A stretch of 64,000 nt of DNA from contig JANJXV010000099.1 of assembly GCA_024803745.1 (NCBI GenBank), positions 1,364,001-1,428,000 on the forward strand, given 5' to 3'. This DNA comes from Megascapheus bottae (Eukaryota > Chordata > Mammalia > Rodentia > Geomyidae). How positions within the stretch are numbered: position 1 is the first letter of the stretch; every line of letters starts with the position of its first letter. The notes below the pieces were generated by a model. It saw only the letters and a list, made by a program, of their open reading frames with translations. It ran no database searches and had not been told where the DNA came from. This document shows positions 46,573 through 60,120 of the stretch, in pieces. The position numbers were made by a program, and so were the translations under genes.

Positions 46573-47762
46573 ATGGGCAGAACAAGAAACTCAAGAAAAA
46601 TGTCAAATCAAGAAACAACATCCCCCACCCAATGTAAACAAACAATGGAAGAGTCACTGGCAATCCTAGAGGAGAGTCTTCCAATTGCTACACAAATGCA
46701 ATTGATAAACATCATTAATGAAAAATGTGAAAATATAAAGAAAGAGATAATGGAGGAAGCCATACAGGAACAAGAGGAAAGCAAAACAAGGTGATAAGTG
46801 AAAAAGAAGAAGCCATAAAGGAGGCCATAATAAAGGTTTTTCAAAGAAAGATGGATGAATTCAAAGAATCCACAAATAAAAGCGTGACCAAACTCCAGCA
46901 AATGTCCAAAGAAAATAAAGCTACTGAGCTAACCACTCAAAAGGAAATCAAGGAGATAAAGAAATCCATACATGATCTAAAACAAGGGATGCAAGGCATC
47001 AAAAGTGAGCAATTAGAAGCAAGGGAGATGAAAAATAAAGTAGATAGCTTTGATAGCAGGTTAGACATTGCAGAGGAGAGAATTTCCGTGGCTGAAGATA
47101 ATTTAGGTATTATAAAGAACAGAGAATGAGTCAATCCAAATCTAGGAAATATGAGAGAGCGCTTCAGGAGGTCCAAGACACAATTAGGAAGCCTAATTTA
47201 AGGCTAGTTGGTACTGAGGAGGGCGTGGAGAAAGAGGTCAATGGTATTGGAAATATACTTCAGGGAATCATCTCAGAGAATTTCCCAAATATCCAGAAGG
47301 GCAGGCCCATCCAGGTACGAGAACCTTTTAGAACCCCAAACAGACCTGACCAGAAAAGAACATCCCACCGCCACATTGTGATCCGAACTGGATCAATAGA
47401 AACGAAGGGAAAGATCCTAAATCCTAAAGGCAGCCAGGGAAAAGGGATCAGTAACCTACAAAGGCAAACCAATCAGAATAACCCCAGATTTCTCAGCAGA
47501 GACCATGCAAGCACGAAGTGACTGGAAGCATATATGTCATGCCCTTATATCAAATAACTACCAACCAAGAATACTGTAGCCAGCTAAGCTCTCATTCATA
47601 ACTGAGGGAAAAATAAAAACATTCCAATCCAGGGAAAAGCTGCAACAATATGTCGAAACAAAACCAACACTACAGAGAATTCTCAAAGATGCTCTATACA
47701 TAGAAAACCAAAATAAATGCAATATAGGGAAAGAAATGGCACCTAAACAGCATACCATCTAA
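46573..47762 (+). pseudogene. L1 ORF1 remnant, unit 5
   Basis: Same three-part breakage as unit 4: 46,573-46,794, 46,791-47,129 and 47,126-47,521. One local difference from unit 4: 'attggaaat' here versus 'attaaaaat' there (~47,248). Confidence 0.9.
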
Positions 47763-47810
47763 GGACCACAAGAACTGTCAAGACACAGGCCCTACTAAAA
47801 GCTTTTAAAA

Positions 47811-50800
47811 ATGGTAGGAACTAATAAATATCTCTCAATCCTAACTCTCAATATCAATGGATTTAACTCTCCAATTAAACGGCATAGGTTGTCTAGTTGG
47901 ATCAAAAAGCAAGAGCCATCGTTCTGTTGACTTCGAGAGACACATCTTACCCAAAAACAATCATCTTTTGAAAGTGAGAGGTTGGAATAAACTCTATCAA
48001 GCTAACTGCCCCCATAAACAGGCTAGAGTTGCCATCCTCATATCAGATACAATAGACTTCAAACTAAAATTAGTAAGAAAAGACAAAGAAGGTTACTACA
48101 TACTACTAAAGGGATCTTTCCTCCCGGAAGACATAACAATCCTAAATATTTACACACCCAATCCCGGAGCTCCAAACTTCATCAAGCAAACTTTACTTAC
48201 ACTGAAACCATACATAGATCGAAATACAGTGATTGTTGGTGAGTTTAACACACCACTCTCACCTATGGACAGATCAACAAGGCAAAAACTCAACAGAGAA
48301 ACCTTAGAACTGAACAACTATATAGACCAACTAGATCTAACAGACATCTGCAGAATATTCTACCGAGTAACACCACAATATACGTTTTTCTCAGCACCAC
48401 ATGGAACATTTTCCAAAATAGACCACATCTTAGGCCATAAAGCAAACCTGGACTTATTCAGAAACACTGAAATTATTCCATGCACACTCTCAGACCATAA
48501 AGGCATCAAATTGGAGCTGAACACACATCTCCACCAAAGAAAACCCTGTAACTCATGGAGACTGAACCACACATTGTTGAATCAAAAACAATGGGTAATC
48601 GAAGAGATCAGAACAGATATCCAACTGTTTATGAAATTTAACAATAAGGAGCACACAAATATCAACTCCTTAGGGACACAACAAAGGCAGTACTCATAGG
48701 AAAATTTATAGCGTGGAGTGCCTACAACAGCAAGTTGGAAAAATGGCAAACCAACTAGTTAATGTCTCACCTTAACCTCCTGGAAAAAGAGCAACAAACC
48801 AACCCTAAACCCATTAGGAGAAAGCAAATTATTAAAATCAAAGCAGAATTAAATGATTTGGAATAAAAAAAACTATACAAAGAATCAACAAAACAAGGAG
48901 TTGGTTCTTGAAAGAATTAACAAAATTGACAAGCCCTTAGCAAATCTTACCAAAAAAAGAAGAGAACATATCGAAATAAACAAAATCGCAGATGAAAATG
49001 GTAATATCACGACAGAAATTACCAAGATCCAGAATATCATGAGGGAATACTTCTCAAACCTTTACGCCAACAAATTTGAGAATCTAGAAGAAATGGATGA
49101 ATTCCTAGACAATATTAACATACACACACTGAACCAAGAAGAGCTAACCCAACTCAACAGGCCTATGTCAAGCTCTGAAATAGAAATGGAAATTAGACAA
49201 CTTCCACTTAAAAAGAGCCCAGGGCCAGATGGATTCACAGCTGAATTCTATACGGTCTTCAAAGCAGAGCTCACACCAATACTCCTCAAGCTCTTCAACG
49301 AAATTGAAAATGAAGGTTCTTTACTAAACTGATTCTGTGAAGCCAGCATATCCCTCATCCCCAAACCAGACAGAGATTCATCAAAGAAAGAGATCTATAG
49401 ACCCATTTCTTTGATGAACCTCGATGCAAAACTTCTCAACAAAATACTGGCCAACCGTCTACAACAACTCATCAAAAAAATATACACTATGATCAAACTG
49501 GATTCATCACAGGGAGGCAAAGCTGGTTCAACATACACAAATCAATTAATATAATTCAACACATCAACAGGAGCAGGGATAAAATCACATGATTGTCTCA
49601 ATAGATGCGGAAAAGGCATTTGACAAGATCCAAAACCCCTTTATGTTAAAAGATGTGGAGAAACTAGGAATCCATGGAACATTTCTCAATGTAATAAAGG
49701 CTGTGTATGAGAAACCCAATGCTAGTATTATACTTAATGGTGAAAATCTAAAGCCATTCCCTCTAAAATCAGGAACGAGAAAAGGATGCCCACTCTCTCC
49801 ACTCTTTTTTAACATAGTACTAGAATTCCTAGGCAGTGCAATAAGGCAAGAAGCAAGCATAAAGGGGATCCAAGTAGGGAAAGAGGAAATAAAACTATCC
49901 CTCTTTGCAGATGACATGATTCTGTATTTAAAGAATCCTATAGACTCTACTCCCAAGCTCCTTGAGCTGATTCAAAGCTTTGGAAGGGTAGCAGGCCATA
50001 AAATCAACCCTCACAAATCAACTGCCTTACTTTACGCCAACACTGAGAGGAACGAGGCAATAATCAGGAAAGAAAATCCTTTCACAATAGCCTCAAAGAA
50101 AATAAAGTACCTAGCAATTAGCTTAACTAAGAATGTAAAGGACCGTTTAGATGAAAACTTTAAAACCCTAAAAAAGGAAATTAAAGCAGAACTAAGGAAA
50201 TGGAAAAACCTCCCATGCTCCTGGATTGGAAGAATCAACATTGTGAAAATGACAATCTTGCCAAGGGCTATCTACAAATTCAATGTAATACCCATCAACA
50301 TCCCAATGTCATTCTTTAAAGACATAGAAGAGGCAATTCAAAATTTCATATGGAATAATAAAAGACCCCGTATAGCAAAAACACTTCTTAGCAGAAAGAA
50401 CAGCGCTGGAGGAATTTCAATTCCAAACTTAAGGCTCTATTACAGAGGTATAATTCTCAAAACAGCTTGGTACTGGCACAAGAACAGGCCTGAAGTCCAA
50501 TGGAGTAGAACTGCGGACCCAGATATTAAACCACAGACCTATGGCCACCTAATCTTTGACCAGGGAGCCAAAAAAATAGAATGGAAGAAAGATAGCCTCT
50601 TCAACAAGTTGTGCTGGCAGAACTGGTTAAACACCTGCAGAAAACTAAAGTTGGATCCTTCTTTGTCCCCTTGCACTAGAATTAACTCCAAATGGATCAA
50701 AGACGTGGAGGTAAAAGCTGACACACTGACAAGTTTACAGGAAGGAATAGGAGATACACTAGGCCTCCTTGGTACAGGTCGAAACTTTCTTAATAAGGAC

Positions 50801-51652
50801 CAAGAATCACAACAAATCAGTGAAAGGCTGGATAAGTGGGACTGCATTAAACTGCAGAGCTTTTGTATGGCAACGGATATAGCTAGTAAACTAATCAGGA
50901 AGCCTACAGAGTGGGAGAAGATCTTCACCACCCAAACAACGGAACAAGGCCTCATATCTAAAATATATCAACAACTCAAAAAATTGAATCACTCCAAAAC
51001 TAACCTCCAAAGTAACACCCATCCCATTACAAAATGGGCCAAAGACTTAAAGAGAGTCTTCTCTGAAGAAGAAACAAAAATGGCCTATAGACACATGAAG
51101 AAATGCTCAACATTTCTGGACATAAAATAAATGCAAATCAAAACAAGTCTAAGATTCCACCTAACTCCAGTTAGAATGGCCAGGATCAGGAAAACGAATG
51201 ACAACAGATGCTGGAGGGGATGTGGTCAGGAGGGATCACTACTACACTGTTGGTGGGAGTGCAAACTCGTTCAACCACTATGGAAAGCAGTGCGGCAGTG
51301 CCTCAAAAGGCTAAAGATACAACTCCCCTATGACCCAGCAATTCCAGTACTTGGCATTTACCCAACAATCCAGAAACAAGGGCATACTAAACCCACTAGC
51401 ACAACAATGTTCATTGCAGCACTATTCACCATAGCAAAGATATGGAACCAACCCAGATGTCCCTCAGTTGATGAGTGGATCAACAAGTTGTGGTATTTGT
51501 ACACAATGGAATTCTATGCTGCTGTCAGAAAGAATGACATCGCCCCATTTGTTAGGAAATGGAAAGACTTAGAACAAATCATATTAAGTGAAGTAAGCCA
51601 GACTCAAAGGAACTTAGGCTCAGTGGTTTCCCTCAATCGTCATAATCAGTAG
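47811..51652 (+). pseudogene. L1 ORF2 remnant, unit 5
   Basis: Endonuclease 47,857-48,699 (280 codons) and N-terminal reverse transcriptase 48,853-49,332 as in unit 4. The frame 49,589-51,130 is 513 codons, the longest in the window. It starts [14 protein letters not shown], contains [12 protein letters not shown] and runs through thumb and connection to near the Cys-rich segment. There 'cataaaataa' (near 51,127) replaces the Lys-Glu of other copies and stops it. The same frame continues at 51,131-51,652 with [18 protein letters not shown], a C-x3-C...H-C-x3-C-type cluster typical of L1 ORF2 ends. In this unit most of the reverse transcriptase domain would be readable, but no start of its own and no endonuclease are joined to it. 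Confidence 0.9.
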
Positions 51653-52080
51653 AAACCTTGGGCTCTACTAGCAGAGATTGGCAATAGAGCAAAAGGCCAT
51701 ATATAAGGACATATAATGTGAAGCTAATTGAAAGGACCTCCAGGATATTGACACAAAAGCCATATAATGAATGATTGTTGTCCTTAATGTACTATGTTGT
51801 CTCTCATCTCGCTTGCTGTCCCTTGGTTATCCCATATTGGTATATTATCTCACTTTGTTATCTGATATATTGAATTTATTTGTATTTGGATATTTGAAAT
51901 TTGATAGGGAAGGGGGGAAAACCAAGACGGGTGGGGGGTGTGGGGTTGGAGGGAAATGGGTACCAAGACATTTGAAAGGGTATCAATGTATGTGAATTAA
52001 TGCACCTTCTATCTGACAAATATTATCTAACCCTTTTACTAATTACAATAAAAAAATGAAAAAAAAGAAAGTTGTAGTGT

Positions 52081-52410
52081 GTGGGGAGGATGATGGGGTC
52101 AAATACATTTCTTCTTAGAAATTTACCTCATCTGGTTGCCCTGGATTTTCCTGGCCTTCTTCTTAGAGAAAGTTCTGTTATACTGGATTTGTGGCTTGGC
52201 AATGATCTAGCATGTACATCTTCGAGTAAGACATCCACAACTTCCATGCCTGAGACTCGAGTTTCCTGACCTTTGGCAACAGCACAGCAACATCTTTCTT
52301 CCTCCTGAGCCACAGGCCAAGTGAGCTGGCTTGAGCTGGTTGTTAGTTACACTGGCTTGGTTACCAGGGTTCCGTATTCTGTTCCATTGTGAGGGAGGCA
52401 GGGTCACCTT
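52081..52410 (-). pseudogene. RalGDS-like N-terminal exon copy, unit 6
   Basis: Start codon intact; frames 52,207-52,407 (66 codons) and 52,128-52,313 (61 codons) open. Confidence 0.38.
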
Positions 52411-52692
52411 TCAGGGCCCAATGACCAAAGATCCTTCCTCACAAAAGACCTCACCAAAGACATACTGGAGGCTGAATCTCTCCTCCAGTCTCACAATATA
52501 CATGTGGATGTAGTATACAGCACACCTTATTTGTCCAATCCCAATGTCTTCCACTAGGCCCAACTACCAGTCTGGTCTCAGGCTCAAGGAGCCTTTCTTA
52601 GGTAAGATCCAAACTTAAGGGTCAATATTGCCCTCATCCTTTACAAAACATTTGCTTCACAGTGCCTTCTCTGCCTGAATTTGCCCCTTGTC

Positions 52693-52882
52693 GAACTTTT
52701 TTTGTTTTTGCTAGTCTTGGGACTTGACCTCAGAGTGTGAACATTGTTCTTGGGCTTTCTTTAGGCTTTAGCTGTCCCACCGAGCCACAGCACCACTTGC
52801 AGCGTTTTCTATGTATGTGGTAATGAGGAATCAAACCTGAGGCTTACTGCTTGGTAGCCAAGGACTCTCCCACTAGGTCAAA
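52693..52882 (-). mobile_element. SINE, reverse orientation, unit 6
   Basis: Both arms present; T-run shortened ('gaactttttttg'). Confidence 0.88.
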
Positions 52883-53094
52883 CACACAGGGCATCTTGCA
52901 CATATTTTTGACGTCAATCTACTAGGATATTATTAGGTTTCTGTATCCTAATAAATTTTTTCCTGATGACTAGCTTTGCTGTCATGTGTAAAAAATGCAA
53001 GAGGGAAAAACACAGAAGAATTAGTGAAATTTAAAAAAAAGCATTAGACACAGTTAAGTGTTCATTCTTTGTAGGAGAAAGGATATTTGGATAT

Positions 53095-53121
53095 GATGAT
53101 GATGATGATGAAGATGATGAC
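53095..53121 (+). repeat. (GAT)n microsatellite, unit 6, interrupted
   Basis: Five GAT, one GAA, two GAT and GAC. The interruption is private and would slow slippage. Confidence 0.95.
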
Positions 53122-53142
53122 AACTTTATAATTACTATGTCA

Positions 53143-53350
53143 GGGTTGAGAGTTTGGCATAGTGGTAGAGTGCTTGCCTAGCATCCATGAAGATCTGGGT
53201 TTGATTGCTCAGTACCATATAGATAGAAAATCTAGATGTGGCACTGTGGCTCAAGTGGCAGAGGGCTAGACTTGAGAAAACCCGAGGACAGTGCTCAGGC
53301 CCTGAATTCAAGCCCCAAGACTGGCAGAAAGATAAAAGAAAATAAAAATG
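53143..53350 (+). mobile_element. SINE, forward orientation, unit 6
   Basis: Both arms present; private 'gtaccatatagatag'. Confidence 0.9.
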
Positions 53351-54011
53351 CTTTTTACGAGCTAATTCACTCACAGCATTTGCTTCTGAAATCTTCGCTT
53401 CTGCATCTTGTGAAATACCCCTTTCCCTCAACGTAGACAAGAAAAAAAGATCCATCCCATGGTCCACTGTGAGGTCACTGGTTGGGCTAAGAGCTAGTCG
53501 TGCAGCAACACATAAGTTTTATTCTAATACTTTCCAAACTTTGTACTCAAATATGATACCTACTTACCAACTTATGTCAGTTATCCTTATGCTATAACTT
53601 TTCTTCATTACTACAATATTCTTACACTCCTACGTTAATCCTCTTGCACCTCCCCTGACCTCTCTCATTCTTTTTTTCTATCTCTGGACCTCTGCTCGTC
53701 TTTCAACCCTTATACTGCACGGATCTACACTTGATGGCTGTTGAGCAATATTGTATATGTAGGTGGTTAATTATTCTCTAGGCTCAGAGGGACTTAAAGA
53801 CAATAGAGATTGGATTGAGAGGCTTATTGTTTTGGGTATAAATCGCTTATCAGTGGTTGTATTAGGCTGGTCTGTAAGTGCACAAACAGAAAGAATGATA
53901 ATACCAATCAAAACTTGTGAACATCTAGTGTCTGCCAGCTACAGAGGTCTAGGTTGGTTATATCTGAAAAACTATAATCGTATTTAGTAGTAATCTTGCT
54001 CCCATTTTCAA

Positions 54012-55195
54012 ATGGGCAGAACAAGAAACTCAAGAAAAATGTCAAATCAAGAAACAACATCCCCCACCCAATGTAAACAGACAATGGAACAGTCACTGGC
54101 AAACCTAGAGAAGAGTCTTCCAATTGCTAAACAAATGCAATTGATAAACATCATTAATGAAAAATGTGAAAATATAAAGAAAGAGATAATGGAGGAAGCC
54201 ATACCTGAACAAGAGGAAAGCAAAAACAAGGTGATAAGTGAAAAAGAAGAAGCCATAAAGGAGGCCATAATAAAGGTTTTTCAAAGAAAGATGGAAGAAT
54301 TCAAAGAATCCACAAATAAAAACGTGACCAAACTCCAGCAAATGTCCAAAGAAAATAAAGCTACTGAGCTAACCACTCAAAAGGAAATCAAGGAGATAAA
54401 GAAATCCATACATGATCTAAAACAAGGGATGCAAGGCATCAAAAGTGAGCAATTAGAAGCAAGGGAGATGAAAAATAAAGTAGATAGCTTTGATAGCAGG
54501 TTAGACATTGCAGAGGAGAGAATTTCCGTGGCTGAAGATAATTTAGGTATTATAAAGAACAGAAAATGAGTCAATCCAAATCTAGGAAATATGAGAGAGC
54601 GCTTCAGGAGGTCCAAGATACAATTAGGAAGCCTAATTTAAGGCTAGTTGGTATTGAGGAGGGCGTGGAGAAAGAGGTCAATGGTATTGGAAATATACTT
54701 CAGGGAATCATCTCAGAGAATTTCCCAAATATCCAGAAGGGCAGGCCCATCCAGATACGAGAAGCTTTTAGAACCCCAAACAGACCTGACCAGAAAAGAA
54801 CATCCCACCGCCACATTGTGATCCGAACTGGATCAATAGAAACGAAAGGAAAGATCCTAAAGGCAGCCAGGGAAAAGGGATCAGTAACCTACAAAGGCAA
54901 ACCAATCAGAATAACCCCAGATTTCTCAGCAGAGACCATGCAAGCACGAAGTGACTGGAAGCATATATGTCATGCCCTTATATCAAATAACTACCAACCA
55001 AGAATACTGTAGCCAGCTAAGCTCTCATTCATAACTGAGGGAACAAGAAAAACATTCCATTCCAGGGAAAAGCTGCAACAATATGTCGAAACAAAACCAA
55101 CACTACAGAGAATTCTCAAAGATGCTCTATACATAGAAAACCAAAATAAATGCAATATAGGGAAAGAAATGGCACATAAAGAGCATACCATCTAA
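54012..55195 (+). pseudogene. L1 ORF1 remnant, unit 6
   Basis: Only array-wide lesions: 54,012-54,569 (185 codons), ATGA overlap at 54,566-54,569, then 54,566-55,012 (148 codons) to the shared TAG. Remainder to TAA at 55,193-55,195. Confidence 0.9.
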
Positions 55196-55243
55196 GGACC
55201 ACAAGAACTGTCAAGACACAGGCCCTACTAAAAGCTTTTAAAA

Positions 55244-58200
55244 ATGGTAGGAACTAATAAATATCTCTCAATCCTAACTCTCAATATCAATGGACTTAAC
55301 TCTCCAATTAAACGGCATAGGTTGTCTAGTTGGATCAAAAAGCAAGAGCCATCGTTCTGCTGACTTCAAGAGACACATCTTACCCAAAAACAATCATCTT
55401 TTGAAAGTGAGAGGTTGGAATAAACTCTATCAAGCTAACTGCCCCCATAAACAGGCTAGAGTTGCCATCCTCATATCAGATACAATAGACTTCAAACTAA
55501 AATTAGTAAGAAAAGACAAAGAAGGTTACTACATACTACTAAAGGGATCTTTCCTCCCGGAAGACATAACAATCCTAAATATTTACACACCCAATCCCGG
55601 AGCTCCAAACTTCATCAAGCAAAATTTACTTACACTGAAACCATACATAGATCGAAACACAGTGATTGTTGGTGAGTTTAACACACCACTCTCACCTATG
55701 GACAGATCAACAAGGCAAAAACTCAACAGAGAATCCTTAGAACTAAACAACTATATAGACCAACTAGATCTAACAGACATCTGCAGAATATTCCACCCAG
55801 TAACACCACAATATACGTTTTTCTCAGCAGCACATGGAACATTTTCCAAAATAGACCACATCTTAGGCCATAAAGCAAACCTGGACAGATTCACAAACAC
55901 TGAAATTATTCCATGCACACTCTCAGACCATAAAGGCATCAAATTGGAGCTGAACACACATCTCCACCAAAGAAAACCCTGTAACTCATGGAGACTGAAC
56001 CACACATTGTTGAATCAAAAACAATGGGTAATCGAAGAGATCAGAACAGATATCCAACTGTTTATGAAATTTAACAATAAGGAGCACACAAATATCAACT
56101 CCTTAGGGACACAACAAAGGCAGTACTCAGAGGAAAATTTATAGCGTGGAGTGCCTACAACAGCAAGTTGGAAAAATGGCAAACCAACTAGTTAATGTCT
56201 CACCTTAACCTCCTGGAAAAAAAGCAACAAACCAACCCTAAACCCATTAGGAGAAAGCAAATTATTAAAATCAAAGCAGAATTAAATGATTTGGAATAAA
56301 GAAAACTATAGAAAGAATCAACAAAACCAGGAGTTGGTTCTTGAAAGAATTAACAAAATTGACAAGCCCTTAGCAAATCTTACCAAAAAAAGAAGAGAGC
56401 ATATCGAAATAAACAAAATCGCAGATGAAAATGGTAATATCACGACAGAAATTACCAAGATCCAGAATATCATGAGGGAATACTTCTCAAACCTTTATGC
56501 CAACAAATTTGAGAATCTAGAAGAAATGGATGAATTCCTAGACAATATTAACATACACACACTGAACTAAGAAGATCTAACCCAACTCAACAGGCCTATT
56601 TCAAGCTCTGAAATAGAAATGGAAATTAGACAACTTCCACTTAAAAAGAGCCCAGGGCCAGATGGATTCACAGCTGAATTCTATAAGGTCTTCAAAGCAG
56701 AGCTCACACCAATACTCCTCAAGCTCTTCAACGAAATTGAAAATGAAGGTTCTTTACTAAACTGATTCTGTGAAGCCAGCATATCCCTCATCCCCAAACC
56801 AGACAGAGATTCATCAAAGAAAGAGAGCTATAGACCCATTTCTTTGATGAACATCGATGCAAAACTTCTCAACAAAATACTGGCCAACCGTCTACAACAA
56901 CTCATCAAAAAAATATACACTATGATCAAACTGGATTCATCACAGGGAGGCAAAGCTGGTTCAACATACACAAATCAATTAATATAATTCAACACATCAA
57001 CAGGAGCAGGGATAAAATCACATGATTGTCTCAATAGATGCGGAAAAGGCATTTGACAAGATCCAAAACCCCTTTATGTAAAAAGATGTGGAGAAACTAG
57101 GAATCCATGGAACATTTCTCAATGTAATAAAGGCTGTGTATGAGAAACCCACTGCTAGTATTATACATAATGGTGAAAATCTAAAGCCATTCCCTCTAAA
57201 ATCAGGAACGAGACAAGGATGCCCACTCTCTCCACTCCTTTTTAACATAGTACTAGAATTCCTAGGCAGTGCAATATGGCAAGAAGCAAGCATAAAGGGG
57301 ATCCAAGTAGGGAAAGAGGACATAAAACTATCCCTCTTTGCAGATGACATGATTCTGTATTTAAAGAATCCTATAGACTCTACTCCCAAGCTCCTTGAGC
57401 TGATTCAAAGCTTTGGAAGGGTAACAGGACATAAAATCAACCCTTACAAATCAACTGCCTTACTTTACGCCAACACTGAGAGGAACGAGGCAATAATCAG
57501 GAAAGAAAATCTTCTCACAATAGCCTCAAAGAAAATAAAGTACCTAGCAATTAGCTTAACTAAGATTGTAAAGGACCGTTTAGATGAAACTTTAAAACCC
57601 TAAAAAAAGAAATTTAAGCAGAACTAAGGAAATGGAAAAACCTCCCATGCCCCTGGATTGGAAGAATCAACATTGTGAAAATGACAATCTTGCCAAGGGC
57701 TATCTACAAATTCAATGTAATACCCATCAACATCCCAATGTCATTCTTTGAAGACATAGAAGAGGCAATTCAAAATTTCATATGGAATAATAAAAGACCC
57801 CGTATAGCAAAAACACTTCTTAGCAGAAAGAACAGCGCTGGAGTAATTTCAATTCCAAATTAAGACTCTATTACAGAGCTATAATTCTCAAAACAGCTTG
57901 ATACTGGCACAAGAACAGGCCTGAAATCCAATGGAGTACAACTGCGGACCCAGATATTAAACCACAGACCTATGGCCACCTAATCTTTGACCAGGGAGCC
58001 AAAAAAATAGAATGGAAGAAAGATAGCCTCTTCAACAAGTTGTGCTGGCAGAACTGGTTAAACACCTGCAGAAAACTAAAGTTGGATCCTTCTTTGTCCC
58101 CTTGCACTAGAATTAACTCCAAATGGATCAAAGACGTGGAGGTAAAAGCTGACACACTGAAAAGTTTACAGGAAGGAATAGGAGATACACTAGGCCTCCT

Positions 58201-59082
58201 TGGTACAGGTCGACACTTTCTTAATAAGGACCAAGAATCACAACAAATCAGAGAAAGGCTGGATAAGTGGGACTGCATTAAACTGCAGAGCTTTTGTATG
58301 GCAACGGATATAGCTAGTAAACTAATCAGGAAGCCTACAGAGTGGGAGAAGTTCTTCACCCCCCAAACAACGGAACAAGGCCTCATATCTAAAATATATC
58401 AACAACTCAAAAAATTGAATCACTCCAAAACTAACCTCCAAAGTAACACCCATCCCATTACAAAATGGGCCAAAGACTTAAAGAGAGTCTTCTCTGAAGA
58501 AGAAACAAAAATGGCCTATAGACACATGAAGAAATGCTCAACATCTCTGGTCGTAAAAGAAATGCAAATCAAAACCAGTCTAAGATTCCACCTAACTCCA
58601 GTTAGAATGGCCAGGATCAGGAAAACGAATGACAACAGATGCTGGAGGTTATGTGGTCAGGAGGGATCACTACTACACTGTTGGTGGGAGTGCAAACTCG
58701 TTCAACCACTATGGAAAGCAGTGCGGCAGTGCCTCAAAACGCTAAACATACAACTCCCCTATGACCCAGCAATTCCAGTACTTGGCATTTACCCAGAACC
58801 CAGAAACAAGGGCATACTAAACCCACTAGCACAACAATGTTCATTGCCGCACTATTCACCATAGCAAAGATATGGAACCAACCCAGATGTCCCTCAGTTG
58901 ATGAGTGGATCAACAAGTTGTGGTATTTGTACACAATGGAATTCTATGCTGCTGTCAGAAAGAATGACATCGCCCCATTTGTTAGGAAATGGAAAGACTT
59001 AGAACAAATCATATTAAGTGAAGTAAGCCAGACTCAAAGGAACTTAGGCTCAGTGGTTTCCCTCATTCGTCATAATCAGTAG
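55244..59082 (+). pseudogene. L1 ORF2 remnant, unit 6
   Basis: Endonuclease 55,290-56,144 (284 codons). The next frame, 56,286-56,570, stops at a private TAA ('ctgaactaagaag'), before the shared TGA near 56,762. Reverse transcriptase 57,088-57,603 contains FADD; a private TTA-to-TAA change near 57,078 cuts its start, and a base lost in 'gatgaaactttaaaacc' ends it. Fragment 57,675-57,863 is ended by a base loss ('ccaaattaagac'), before the Trp-to-TGA site at 57,899-57,901. C-terminal frames 58,040-58,864 and 58,837-59,082 are separated by a small change at ~58,796 ('acccagaacccag'). Confidence 0.9.
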
Positions 59083-59507
59083 AAACCTTGGGCTCTACTA
59101 GCAGAGATTGTCAATAGAGCAAAAGGCCATATATAAGGCCATATAATGTGAAGCTAAGTGAAAGGACCTCCAGGATATTGACACAAAAGCCATATAATGA
59201 ATGATTGTTGTCCTTAATGTACTATGTTGTCTCTCATCTCGTCTGCTGTCCCTTGGTTATCCCATATTGGTATAGTATCTCACTTTGTTATCTGATATAT
59301 TGAATTTATTTGTATTTGGATATTTGAAATTTGATAGGGAAGAGGGGAAAACCAAGACAGGTGGGGGGTTTGGGGTTGGAGGGAAATGGGTACCAAGACA
59401 TGTGAAAGGGTATCAATGTATGTGAATTAATGCACTTTCTATCTGGCAAATATCATCTAACCCTTTTACTAATTACAATAAAAAATGAAAAAAAAAAGTT
59501 GTAGTGT

Positions 59508-59835
59508 GTGGGGAGGATGATGGGGTCAAATACATTTCTTCTTAGAAATTTACCTCATCTGGTTGCCCTGGATTTTCCTGGCCATCTTCTTAGAGAAAGT
59601 TCTGTTATACTGGATTTGTGGCTTGGCAATGATCTAGCATGTACATCTTCGAGTAAGACATACACATCTTCCATGCCTGAGACTCGAATTTCCTGAACTT
59701 TGGCAACAGCACAGCAACATCTTTCTTCCTCCTGAGACACAGGCCAAGTGAGCTGGCTTGAGCTGGTTGTTAGTTACAGTGGCTTGGTTACCAGGGTTCC
59801 ATATTCTGTTCCATTGTGAGGGAGGCAGGGTCACC
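59508..59835 (-). pseudogene. RalGDS-like N-terminal exon copy, unit 7
   Basis: Start codon intact; frames 59,634-59,834 (66 codons) and 59,555-59,740 (61 codons) open, with more amino-acid changes than other units. Confidence 0.38.
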
Positions 59836-60120
59836 TTTCAGGGCCCAATGACCAAAGGTCCTTGCTCACAAACGACCTCACCAAAGACATACTGGAGCCT
59901 GAATCTCTCCTCCAGTCTCACAATATACATGTGGATGTAGTATACAGCACACCTTATTTGTCCAATCCCAATGTCTTCCACTAGGCCCAACTACCAGTCT
60001 GGTCTCAGGCTCAAGGAGCCTTTCTTAGGTAAGATCCAAACTTAAGGGTCAATATTGCCCTCATCCTTTACAAAACATTTGCTTCACAGTGCCTTCTCTG
60101 CCTGCATTTTGCCCCTTGTC

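Larger units (their letters stand above)
46013..52070 (+). mobile_element. L1, unit 5: near full length, longest ORF2 frame
   Basis: About 6.06 kb. Matches unit 4 closely up to ~50,470, then follows the common form of the 3' half with Trp at the site that is TGA in units 1, 2 and 6. G-rich 3' UTR tract at ~51,907-51,960. Confidence 0.92.
52071..53451 (-). repeat. Monomer flank, unit 6
   Basis: Returns to the unit 1/3/7 flank type. Private marks: 'cattggcttgg'-like changes near 52,350 ('gttacactggcttgg') and 'tccttcctc'. Confidence 0.9.
53452..59497 (+). mobile_element. L1, unit 6: near full length, mosaic
   Basis: About 6.05 kb. The 5' UTR and ORF1 follow units 1 and 3. From ~57,160 on it follows unit 2 closely. 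The switch lies somewhere between ~56,000 and ~57,160. G-rich tract at ~59,338-59,390 with two runs altered. Confidence 0.92.
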
